Source of the DNA: Acidobacteriota bacterium
Lineage (GTDB): Bacteria > Acidobacteriota > Blastocatellia > Pyrinomonadales > Pyrinomonadaceae
Direction: 5' to 3'
Assembly (NCBI GenBank): GCA_029777145.1
Contig: JAKOSS010000611.1
Coordinates: forward strand, 1 to 8,383
DNA length: 8,383 nt
A program made the position numbers and the translations under genes. The notes under the pieces were generated by a model. The model had not been told where the DNA came from, searched no databases, and saw only the letters and a program-made list of their open reading frames with translations. How positions within the stretch are numbered: the stretch's first letter is position 1; each line of letters starts with the position of its first letter. This document shows positions 1 to 5,770 of the stretch, one piece after another.

Positions 1-244
1 CGATGAAATCGGAGAGATGCGGCGCGGAGTCGGTCAGGATGTTCGACGCGGCGCGTTTCTCGATCCCCTCGCCGCGGACGTTGATGTAGTTGACCAGCGC
101 CTCGTGGAGCACCGGTTCCCTGTCGCGCACTTCGTCGTAAAAGGCGTCCGCGAGGTCTTTCAGCCGGCGTGCGTCAAAAAGATCGGAAAAGCGAAATCCG
201 GGAATTCCCAGTTCAAAATCGTGGTTATCGGAAATGGCGGTCAT
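1..244 (-). CDS. 5' part of an unidentified gene, possibly a large FAD/Fe-S oxidoreductase (runs off left edge)
   Basis: An open frame reads leftward from an ATG at 244-242 for 81 codons without a stop and is cut by the window edge. The protein begins MTAISDNHDFELGIPGFRFS and continues through a DLFDARRLKDLADAFYDEV helix-like stretch to APHLSDFI near the edge. Codon use is GC-rich like its neighbours. A pattern of PGF-(RF/RY)-xDL, a 'RL..L...F..EV' helix and 'APH-S-F' resembles, from memory, the N-terminal extension of large FAD-dependent, glutamate-synthase-beta-like oxidoreductases. No nucleotide-binding or cysteine motif is visible in the part seen, so this is a weak family guess. No clear Shine-Dalgarno precedes the ATG. 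It is divergent from the Wzc-like gene. I am fairly sure it is a gene and unsure of its function. Confidence 0.6.
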   Translation of the reverse strand, partial: MTAISDNHDFELGIPGFRFSDLFDARRLKDLADAFYDEVRDREPVLHEALVNYINVRGEGIEKRAASNILTDSAPHLSDFI

Positions 245-289
245 ATAAGCGTTTGAATACGAAAAATTCAGATCAAATTGAAAAGGATA

Positions 290-319
290 AATATAGCATC
301 TCGCGCGTGAGACGGACAA
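290..319 (-). promoter_or_regulatory. Candidate sigma-70-like promoter for the left-edge gene
   Basis: Read on the minus strand, TTGTCC (319-314) and TATATT (295-290) are separated by 18 bp. They match the -35 and -10 consensus at 4/6 and 5/6 positions. Transcription would start near 283 and give a leader of about 40 nt before the ATG at 244. This is consensus matching only; housekeeping promoters of this lineage are not well characterised to me. Confidence 0.35.
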
Positions 320-333
320 AACGCGCCGCTCTT

Positions 334-361
334 CCGGCGATTTCGTCGGCGGCGATTTTTT
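334..361 (+). terminator. Hairpin plus T-run upstream of the Wzc-like gene (possible attenuator)
   Basis: CCGGCGA (334-340) and TCGGCGG (346-352) form a 7-bp stem with one G-G mismatch and a 5-nt loop. CGA and six T (356-361) follow. An alternative stem pairs CGCCGC (324-329) with GCGGCG (349-354). No plus-strand gene precedes it, so if it acts at all it would be as a leader attenuator for the gene at 444, or to stop antisense transcripts. I see no convincing plus-strand promoter upstream of it, so the role is speculative. Confidence 0.2.
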
Positions 362-395
362 GGATCGAAAGAGGCAGACCGAAACTGACTTATGG

Positions 396-401
396 TATAA
401 A
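396..401 (+). promoter_or_regulatory. Possible -10 element of the Wzc-like gene
   Basis: TATAAA sits in an AT-rich island 42 bp upstream of the ATG at 444 and matches the -10 consensus at 5/6 positions. No acceptable -35 element is found 16-18 bp upstream, so the promoter call is weak. A start near 408 would place it downstream of the hairpin at 334-361. Confidence 0.2.
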
Positions 402-443
402 GTAGTTTTGCCGCGACTTTGGCACGGAGTTTCTTGATCATTT

Positions 444-2948
444 ATGGAAAAGGACGAGCGTTTACTGCCCTTACCCAACAATTTACAGGTTACGCATAAG
501 GATGAGTATCCGGTAGCGTACTCGCCGTTCTATGACGACGAGAATTTCGAGGACCGGCGTTCGATCCGTGAGTACTTCAACGTCGTTTACAAGCGTTTGC
601 CGCTGATCCTGGCGCTGGCGATCGTCGTCACGGCAGGTGCCGCGTTTTACATGTACCGTCAGCCGTCTATTTATTCGGCGACCACGACGATGGTAATCGA
701 GCCGCGCAAGCCGAAAGTTCAGTCAAAGGACGCGATCAACATCAACTTCGGCGGCGACGCAAATTACACAAACACCCAGCTCCAATTGCTGCAGAGTTCG
801 GATCTCATGCGGCAGACGGTGATCAGTCTCGGGCTTCATCGGGATCCAAATCTCTTTGCCGAGCAGAATCGTGGTGTTTTGGCATCGCTGAAATCCATAT
901 TCGTTGGTGATAAGTCGAAGTCCGACTCACAGGGTTCACTGCCGGTTATCTCGGAGAGCGACGTCGATGGCGATGGCAAGACGTCCGTTCTGACTCCGGA
1001 CGAGCGTGCGCTTGCGGATCGATATACTGGGATTTTCCTCGGAAATTTACGCGTTGATCCGGTGGATCGGACTAATCTTGTGACCGTAACGCTTACATCG
1101 ACGAACCCTGACGTCGCCCCCAAGGTCACGGATCAACTTGCGAAAGTCTTTATCGAAAACGATCAGAAGCTCGAAACGCAGGGCGACAAGGAGACGTTTG
1201 AAGAACTGAGCAAGTCGATCGAGGAACTCAAGACAGCCATCAGCAACCAGGAAGCTGAGTTGATCAACCTTCTGCGTGACAACAATTTGCCATTGCAGGA
1301 CAAAGGCGGTGATTTCCGCAATTCGGCGCTGCAGACTCTCTACACGCAATATCAGGACGCGCACAACGAGCGTCTCCGGATCGAGGCACAGTATAACGCG
1401 GCGGTAAAAGCGGCCGACGGCAGGGGTGGGATCCTGGCGGTAGTTCCTGACAATAAGGCTATCCTCGCGGCCCGCGAGCAAAATCTCAAACGTCAGGCCG
1501 ATCTCGAAAAGCGAATCGAAGATCTCGATTCGAAGGTCAAGGATGCAGAAGAGCAGCGCGCGGCGCTCCTCGAGAAATACACCGAAGAATACTCGAAGGT
1601 TAAAGAGATCACGGCCAGGATCGAGACGCTCGAACAGCAGAAGATCGACCTTCAAAAAGAGACGACCAAGAAGATCGAAGACGAAGGTTCGAAGTTGGTA
1701 AGGAACGCGGAAAAAGAGGTGGTGTCAGGACTGAAGGCCCAGGTTGAAACCCTCAACCGCCGTGAGGCACAACTCTACGACGGCTATAAGCAGGAAGAGC
1801 AACGCGCGAACATCGAAGGTCAGGCCGAAACCAAGCTGACAACTCTCAAGCGCGAGATTGAGACGAACCGCGGTTTGCTCGACACATACACCCAGCGTCA
1901 AAAAGAACAGGAACTTGCGCTGAGCAGCAACCGTCCCGACAATATCAAGATCACCGGTTCGGCGGTGAAGCCGAACTCGCCCATCGGCCCGCAGCGCAAC
2001 CGTAACATTCTTGTCGCCTTTCTCGTTTCCCTCGCAGCCGGAATCGGACTCGCGTTCCTGCTCGATTATCTCGACGACTCGATTCGCACATCCGACGACA
2101 TCGGACGCCATCTCGGATTGCCGACGCTCGCGCTGATCCCGCACCAGTCGCCGGACAAACGCCGTCTCGCGCTGAACGCGAAGGCGAACGCCGCCGGTGC
2201 TTCCACGGCACTGATCACGCTTGAAGATACGCGTTCGGCGATGGCCGAGGCGTACCGGCATCTGCGAACGTCGCTCTTGTTCTCGTCCGCGGGCAAACCG
2301 CCGCAGACGATGCTCGTGACTTCGTCGCAGCCGGCTGAAGGAAAAACGACGACCGCGATCAATACGGCGATCACGCTCGCGCAGGCCGGCGCCGAGGTCG
2401 TGCTTATCGACTGCGACCTCCGACGTCCGCGGCTGCACAACCATTTTGAACTGCCCAATTCGAGCGGTCTGACGAATTATTTGTCAGGCGAACGCAATCC
2501 CGAGCTGCTGTTGCGGACGTTCACGAATCTGCCGAACTTGAAGATCATTACGAGCGGCCCGATCCCGCCGAATCCGGCGGAACTTTTGAGTTCGACCGAG
2601 ATGAAGAACCTGCTTCAGTTTCTCCGCGGAAACTTCAAGCACGTGATCATCGATTCGCCGCCGGCGATTTCATTCACCGACGCGGCGATCCTTTCGACGC
2701 TCGTCGACGGGGTCATTCTGGTCGCGATGGCCGGAAAGAGCTCGATCCACCTGATGCGCCGCTTCAAGCAACGGCTGTCGAATTTGGGTGCGAGGATCTA
2801 TGGCGTCGTGTTGAACGGAATCAAGTCAGATTCGGTGGAATACGGCTACTACGGCTACGATCATGCTTACAACTATTACGCGATGCATGACGACGAATCG
2901 ACTCCGTTGATGGAAGAGATCGAAACGTCGCGTTCTGCGGATCGATGA
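444..2948 (+). CDS. Wzc/CpsD-type polysaccharide co-polymerase with BY-kinase domain (tyrosine autokinase)
   Basis: This inner-membrane protein controls polymerisation and export of capsule or exopolysaccharide. The 834 residues contain, in order: a cytoplasmic N-tail; TM1 at about 52-71; a Wzz-type periplasmic domain; a long heptad-rich coiled coil at about 245-490; a proline motif (PNSPIGP, 510-516); TM2 at about 520-541; and a C-terminal BY-kinase. The kinase has a Walker A motif, SSQPAEGKTTT (627-637, Lys634), a Walker A' motif, LIDCDLRRP (654-662, Asp656/Asp658), and a Walker B motif, HVIIDSPP (733-740, Asp737). The tail has seven tyrosines in thirteen residues (800-812), the expected autophosphorylation cluster. 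The fused two-TM plus kinase form is the Wzc (proteobacterial) arrangement, about 100 residues longer than E. coli Wzc, mainly through the coiled coil. An acidic loop DVDGDG (173-178) in the periplasmic part is unusual. The start has a distant SD-like CGGAG (425-429). Convergent rhamnose genes suggest a rhamnose-containing polymer. Confidence 0.93.
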   Translation: MEKDERLLPLPNNLQVTHKDEYPVAYSPFYDDENFEDRRSIREYFNVVYKRLPLILALAIVVTAGAAFYMYRQPSIYSATTTMVIEPRKPKVQSKDAININFGGDANYTNTQLQLLQSSDLMRQTVISLGLHRDPNLFAEQNRGVLASLKSIFVGDKSKSDSQGSLPVISESDVDGDGKTSVLTPDERALADRYTGIFLGNLRVDPVDRTNLVTVTLTSTNPDVAPKVTDQLAKVFIENDQKLETQGDKETFEELSKSIEELKTAISNQEAELINLLRDNNLPLQDKGGDFRNSALQTLYTQYQDAHNERLRIEAQYNAAVKAADGRGGILAVVPDNKAILAAREQNLKRQADLEKRIEDLDSKVKDAEEQRAALLEKYTEEYSKVKEITARIETLEQQKIDLQKETTKKIEDEGSKLVRNAEKEVVSGLKAQVETLNRREAQLYDGYKQEEQRANIEGQAETKLTTLKREIETNRGLLDTYTQRQKEQELALSSNRPDNIKITGSAVKPNSPIGPQRNRNILVAFLVSLAAGIGLAFLLDYLDDSIRTSDDIGRHLGLPTLALIPHQSPDKRRLALNAKANAAGASTALITLEDTRSAMAEAYRHLRTSLLFSSAGKPPQTMLVTSSQPAEGKTTTAINTAITLAQAGAEVVLIDCDLRRPRLHNHFELPNSSGLTNYLSGERNPELLLRTFTNLPNLKIITSGPIPPNPAELLSSTEMKNLLQFLRGNFKHVIIDSPPAISFTDAAILSTLVDGVILVAMAGKSSIHLMRRFKQRLSNLGARIYGVVLNGIKSDSVEYGYYGYDHAYNYYAMHDDESTPLMEEIETSRSADR

Positions 2949-2972
2949 TTTGATCGCTGGTTTTCGTTTCTG

Positions 2973-3001
2973 AGGCTGCCCGACTGCGAGGCGGCCTTTT
3001 T
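2973..3001 (+). terminator. Intrinsic terminator of the Wzc-like gene
   Basis: AGGCTGCC (2973-2980) pairs with GGCGGCCT (2990-2997) across a 9-nt loop, with one G-T wobble, and merges into a run of five T (2997-3001). It lies 25 bp after the wzc stop. The T-run overlaps the stop codon of the convergent rfbD (TAA, 3002-3000). In the minus direction no T-run follows the stem, so it should mainly serve the plus-strand transcript. Confidence 0.7.
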
Positions 3002-3845
3002 ACTTGGCGGACAAAAATTCTGCGAGGGCGGCTTCCCAGTGCCTCAGCGGCTCGAGCCCGAGACGTTCACTGAACAAACATGCCAATTTTGAACTGGCGG
3101 GCCGCGGCGCGGGGCGCTTGAGGCTGTCGGCGGAAGCCGGGATCAACAGGCCGGGATCGGCTCCGATCAGTTCGCAAGCCTTTTCGGCGAATCCGGCATA
3201 GCTTGTACCTTCGCCGGAATTCGTAACGTGAAAAATACACGGCAGATCGAGTTCGGCGAGATCGCGCAGACGCCGCGCGAGGTCATCAGCGAAAGTCGGT
3301 GTTCCGTAAGAATCGAAGATCGCTTTGATCGATCTTCCATCGCGGAGAAGATCGCCGAGAACGCTCAGGAAATTCGTCCCGCCGTGGCCGTAGATCCAGC
3401 CCGAACGAACGACGATCGCGCTTGCGTATGCGCGTCGGGCGCGCTCCTCGCCTTCGAGTTTGGCCCGCGCGTAAACTCCCTGCGGATTCGGCGTGTCGTG
3501 TTGATTGTAGAAGCCGCTCTTTGTTCCGTCGAAGACATAATCGGTCGAGATCGTCACCAATCGTGAGCCGATGTCGCGCGATGCGAGTGCAAGATTTTCG
3601 ACGCCGGTGGCGTTCGCGGCGTAGCATTTTTCCGGATTCGACTCACTGCCGTCAACGTCGGTGAACGCCGCACAATTGAGGACTGCCTCGAACCGCTCAG
3701 ATCGGAAGGCGGCCAGCACCGCGTCTCGATCGGCGATATCGAGCTCCTGACGCGTCAGCGCGACAACCTCGTCGCCGATCGATCGGCAATATTTTGCGGC
3801 GGCGCGCGCGACCATCCCGTTCGCGCCGGTGATCAGAACCTTCAC
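3000..3845 (-). CDS. rfbD: dTDP-4-dehydrorhamnose reductase (RmlD family)
   Basis: It catalyses the last step of dTDP-L-rhamnose synthesis, the NAD(P)H-dependent reduction of dTDP-4-keto-L-rhamnose, in the cytoplasm. The 281-aa length is normal for the family. The Rossmann motif is LITGANGMVA (4-13). The third glycine of GxxGxxG is Ala13, a mild deviation. LDI (35-37), FTDVDGSE (61-68), STDYVFDG (100-107) and the catalytic YARAK (Tyr125/Lys129) are all present. RPAPRPASSKL (244-254) corresponds to the family's 'RP-S-L' substrate-side motif near the C-terminus. The start is GTG at 3845-3843, supported by a good ribosome site 7 nt upstream; no nearby ATG fits the MKVLITG beginning. It is the last gene of a minus-strand group after rfbB, separated from it by a 177-bp repeat-filled gap. 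It converges on the Wzc-like gene. Confidence 0.92.
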   Translation of the reverse strand: MKVLITGANGMVARAAAKYCRSIGDEVVALTRQELDIADRDAVLAAFRSERFEAVLNCAAFTDVDGSESNPEKCYAANATGVENLALASRDIGSRLVTISTDYVFDGTKSGFYNQHDTPNPQGVYARAKLEGEERARRAYASAIVVRSGWIYGHGGTNFLSVLGDLLRDGRSIKAIFDSYGTPTFADDLARRLRDLAELDLPCIFHVTNSGEGTSYAGFAEKACELIGADPGLLIPASADSLKRPAPRPASSKLACLFSERLGLEPLRHWEAALAEFLSAK

Positions 3846-3852
3846 TCCCCAA

Positions 3853-3859
3853 CTCCCTC
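3853..3859 (-). promoter_or_regulatory. Ribosome binding site for the GTG start of rfbD
   Basis: On the minus strand GAGGGAG stands 7 nt before the GTG start codon, followed by TTGGGGA. This fixes the start at 3845 although the codon is not ATG. The stretch resembles a degenerate unit of the adjacent 9-bp repeat, so repeat-derived sequence may serve as the translation signal. Confidence 0.6.
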
Positions 3860-3873
3860 GACCGGTAATTCCT

Positions 3874-3984
3874 CCCGCTCACGCAGGCGGTACTGACATC
3901 CCCAACTTCCTAAACTTACTCAACTTCCCCAACTGACCCGCCCGCTCACGCAGGCGGTACTGACATCCCCAACTTCCCAAACTT
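3874..3984. repeat. Two copies of a 44-bp block at 67-bp spacing (composite intergenic repeat)
   Basis: The 44-bp block at 3874-3917 recurs at 3941-3984 with a single difference (T3911 versus C3978). Each block begins CCCGCTCACGCAGGCGGTAC, continues TGACATC, and passes into 9-bp units of the AACTTCC type. The GC-rich head contains CCGC and GCGG arms that could form only a short imperfect stem. The arrangement looks like a segmental duplication of a REP-like head plus a tandem-repeat tail. It fills most of the rfbB-rfbD gap and carries no gene. Confidence 0.85.
3902..3937. repeat. Four 9-bp tandem units (first array)
   Basis: Successive 9-mers read CCAACTTCC, TAAACTTAC, TCAACTTCC and CCAACTGAC. 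All share an AACT core in the same phase. On the minus strand the unit reads approximately GGAAGTTNG. This is the tail of the first 67-bp composite repeat. Confidence 0.75.
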
Positions 3985-4040
3985 CCCTAACTTCCCCAAC
4001 TTTCCAAACTTACTCAACTTCCCTAACTTCCCAAACTTCC
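3969..4040. repeat. Eight 9-bp tandem units running into the 3' end of rfbB
   Basis: Eight consecutive 9-mers of consensus YNAACTTCC run in perfect phase from 3969 to 4040: CCAACTTCC, CAAACTTCC, CTAACTTCC, CCAACTTTC, CAAACTTAC, TCAACTTCC, CTAACTTCC, CAAACTTCC. A partial unit continues at 4041-4045. The last two full units lie inside rfbB. The unit at 4023-4031 supplies the rfbB stop codon, TAG on the minus strand. Because the unit is a multiple of three, gain or loss of units would not shift the frame. Confidence 0.85.
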
Positions 4041-5054
4041 CAACCGTTGAGAGTACATCTCGCGGTAATAATCGCGATAAGCGCCGTTGCGGATGCGTTC
4101 GACCCAGTCCTGATTGTTCCGGTACCAGTCGATCGTCGCCGCGAGTCCGACTTCCCACGTCGTTGCCGGCTTCCAGCCGAGTTCATTCTCAACCAACGTC
4201 GCGTCGATCGCGTACCGCCGATCATGGCCGAGCCGGTCCTCGACGTAGCGGATCAGCGAATGCGGTTTGCCCAGCGCATCCAGGATCGACGTAACAACTT
4301 CGAGATTGCGGCGTTCGTTGCGCGCTCCGACGTTGTAATGAACGCCCGATACGCCGCGTTCGTACGCGAGCAGGATCGCCCGCGCGTGATCGTCAACGTA
4401 GATCCAGTCGCGGACGTTCATCCCGTCGCCGTAAACCGGCAAAGGCTCGTCGCGCATCGCGTTCGCGATCATCAGCGGGATCAGTTTTTCGGGGAATTGG
4501 CGCGGCCCGTAGTTGTTGCCGCAACGCGTGATCACGGTGTCGAGACCGAACGTCTCGCGCGCCGCTCTGACGAAGTGTTCGGCGGCCGCCTTCGAGGCCG
4601 CGTAGGGCGAGTTCGGTAGCAGCGGCGAATCTTCACGGAAGAACGCCGAATCGTCTTCGGGAAGCGATCCCATCACCTCGTCGGTCGAAACCTGAACGAA
4701 CCGGCCGACATTCTTCGCGCGGGCGCAATCGAGCAGAACCTGCGTTCCGAGTACGTTTGTCGTGACGAACTCGCTGGCCGATGTGATCGAGCGATCGACG
4801 TGCGATTCGGCGGCAAAATTGAAGATTGCGTCTGCGCTCTCGGGAAGCGCGTCAAGGACGGCGTCTTTATCGCGGATATCGCCTTTGACGAATCGATGGC
4901 GCGCCGGATCCGCATCCTTGAGATTCTCAAGATTCCCGGCGTATGTGAGCGCGTCGAAATCGATGATCGAAACGTCGGGCCGCTCGCGCAAGACGAGATG
5001 GACGAAGGCCGATCCGATAAATCCGGCTCCTCCGGTAACGAAAAACACTTTCAT
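4023..5054 (-). CDS. rfbB: dTDP-glucose 4,6-dehydratase (RmlB family)
   Basis: It converts dTDP-D-glucose to dTDP-4-keto-6-deoxy-D-glucose with bound NAD+, step 2 of dTDP-L-rhamnose synthesis. The 343-aa length is typical. Motifs in order: TGGAGFIG NAD site (7-14), DALTYAGNL (34-42), FAAESHVDRSI (80-90), catalytic STDEV (123-127; Thr124, Asp125, Glu126), YAASK (Tyr151/Lys155), NNYGPRQFPEKLIP (180-193), YGDGMNVRDWIYVDDH (208-223) and HDRRYAID (277-284). Position 128, usually Tyr in STDEVYG, is Met here. The ATG at 5054 fits MKVFFVTGG; no strong SD precedes it, and it begins only 19 nt after the upstream gene, so translational coupling is possible. The C-terminal residues LGSLGS are encoded by two 9-bp repeat units and a third provides the TAG stop, so the natural end of the protein has been altered or extended by the repeat. 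rfbA and rfbC are not present here. Confidence 0.94.
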   Translation of the reverse strand: MKVFFVTGGAGFIGSAFVHLVLRERPDVSIIDFDALTYAGNLENLKDADPARHRFVKGDIRDKDAVLDALPESADAIFNFAAESHVDRSITSASEFVTTNVLGTQVLLDCARAKNVGRFVQVSTDEVMGSLPEDDSAFFREDSPLLPNSPYAASKAAAEHFVRAARETFGLDTVITRCGNNYGPRQFPEKLIPLMIANAMRDEPLPVYGDGMNVRDWIYVDDHARAILLAYERGVSGVHYNVGARNERRNLEVVTSILDALGKPHSLIRYVEDRLGHDRRYAIDATLVENELGWKPATTWEVGLAATIDWYRNNQDWVERIRNGAYRDYYREMYSQRLGSLGS

Positions 5055-5073
5055 ACTGAGTCGTTTGAAACCG

Positions 5074-5658
5074 TCACTTATCGAGCAGACGCATCTCGCG
5101 CAGAACGAGATCGGCGTAAGCCTTCGGCGTATCGATATTTCGCAGGATCACCTTGCCGCCGTCCTCACTTGCGTTGTCGATGACGAGATTGCCGAAGCCG
5201 AGCAGACGCTGCGGGATCGTCGATGTAATCGAGACGTCCTGGATCGAGCGCAACGGAATGCTCCGTGAATTCTGGAAAATGAAACCCTCGTCGATCTCGA
5301 TCTTCGAGTCCGTCAATTTGTATTTCACCATCCGATTGCGAAAGTGATGATAGGCCGGGATCAGAAACAGCGCGAGTCCGAGCGGGATCGCGATCCACGT
5401 TGGGATCGACGGCAGAAAAACGCTGAAAAATGCGACCAGAAGCAAGGCACCGATGGCGGCCAGTCCGTAGCCCGCTTTGACGAATTTGAGCGTCGGCGAT
5501 ATCGAGAACACCTCAGATTCCTCGATCTCGACACGCATCGCATCGCGGGACTGCTTCGGTGCGACGCGCGTTTCTTCCTCCGACTCAAACTTGTTTCCGC
5601 ACTTCTGGCAGAAAACCGCGTCGTCGGCATTTTCCTTTCCGCACTTGTTACAAAACAT
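5074..5658 (-). CDS. Zinc-ribbon, two-TM, bacterial PH (YdbS-like) domain membrane protein
   Basis: The function is unknown. With the start chosen here the protein is 194 aa. An N-terminal zinc ribbon has CxxC (Cys3, Cys6) and CxxC (Cys17, Cys20). An acidic linker follows, then two hydrophobic segments (about 59-81 and 84-104) in a hairpin, then a bPH2-type domain (about 111-188) with the typical stretches YKLTDSKIEID, SIPLRSIQDV and GFGNLVI. The reading frame is open back to an ATG at 5748. That start is rejected because it would lie upstream of the transglycosylase terminator and translate through its hairpin. GAGG at 5668-5665 is 6 nt before the ATG at 5658; it directly abuts the other candidate ATG at 5664. 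The gene ends 19 nt before rfbB, so it is probably co-transcribed with rfbB and rfbD. Such proteins may sense or scaffold at the membrane; no enzymatic motif is visible. Confidence 0.8.
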   Translation of the reverse strand: MFCNKCGKENADDAVFCQKCGNKFESEEETRVAPKQSRDAMRVEIEESEVFSISPTLKFVKAGYGLAAIGALLLVAFFSVFLPSIPTWIAIPLGLALFLIPAYHHFRNRMVKYKLTDSKIEIDEGFIFQNSRSIPLRSIQDVSITSTIPQRLLGFGNLVIDNASEDGGKVILRNIDTPKAYADLVLREMRLLDK

Positions 5659-5664
5659 AGGCAT

Positions 5665-5685
5665 CCTCGCGTTGCCAAAATCATA
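5665..5685 (-). promoter_or_regulatory. RBS and possible -10 for the zinc-ribbon/rfbB/rfbD group
   Basis: On the minus strand TATGAT (5685-5680, 5/6 match to -10) is followed 11 nt later by GAGG (5668-5665), then the ATG at 5658. The -35 position falls on the T-run of the upstream terminator and is poor. A promoter squeezed between the terminator and this gene is plausible because the terminator should block upstream transcripts. Read-through is the alternative. Confidence 0.3.
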
Positions 5686-5700
5686 ACTCACTTGCGCATG

Positions 5701-5731
5701 AAAAAAAACGCGGCCGGAACGCTCCGGCCGC
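5701..5731 (-). terminator. Strong intrinsic terminator of the lytic transglycosylase gene
   Basis: A perfect 9-bp GC-rich stem pairs 5731-5723 with 5718-5710 (minus-strand arms GCGGCCGGA and TCCGGCCGC) around a 4-nt loop. One G and then eight T (5708-5701) follow on the minus strand. It begins 39 nt after the stop codon at 5771. It separates the transglycosylase gene transcriptionally from the zinc-ribbon/rfb group. In the plus direction the stem is followed by only AGG and a short T-run. Confidence 0.85.
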
Positions 5732-5770
5732 AGGTGTTTTTCAGACACGAGGAGAAGAAGTTTTAGTCGA

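Noticed and set aside
800..1700. Broken or horizontally acquired Wzc gene
   Set aside because: The central part has somewhat different codon use from the kinase end, but the frame is continuous and every domain is intact; the coiled coil explains the composition.
1725..2444. 239-aa minus-strand frame
   Set aside because: It lies wholly antisense to the Wzc-like gene and is Arg-rich with no recognisable domain.
3946..4158. Minus-strand peptide rich in GKLGKFGKL repeats, as a possible amphipathic or antimicrobial peptide
   Set aside because: It is the 9-bp array read in a second frame, and its N-terminal half overlaps rfbB out of frame; no start signals support it.
4047..4619. 190-aa plus-strand frame
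   Set aside because: It is antisense to rfbB, which has all catalytic motifs; a shadow of GC-rich codon use.
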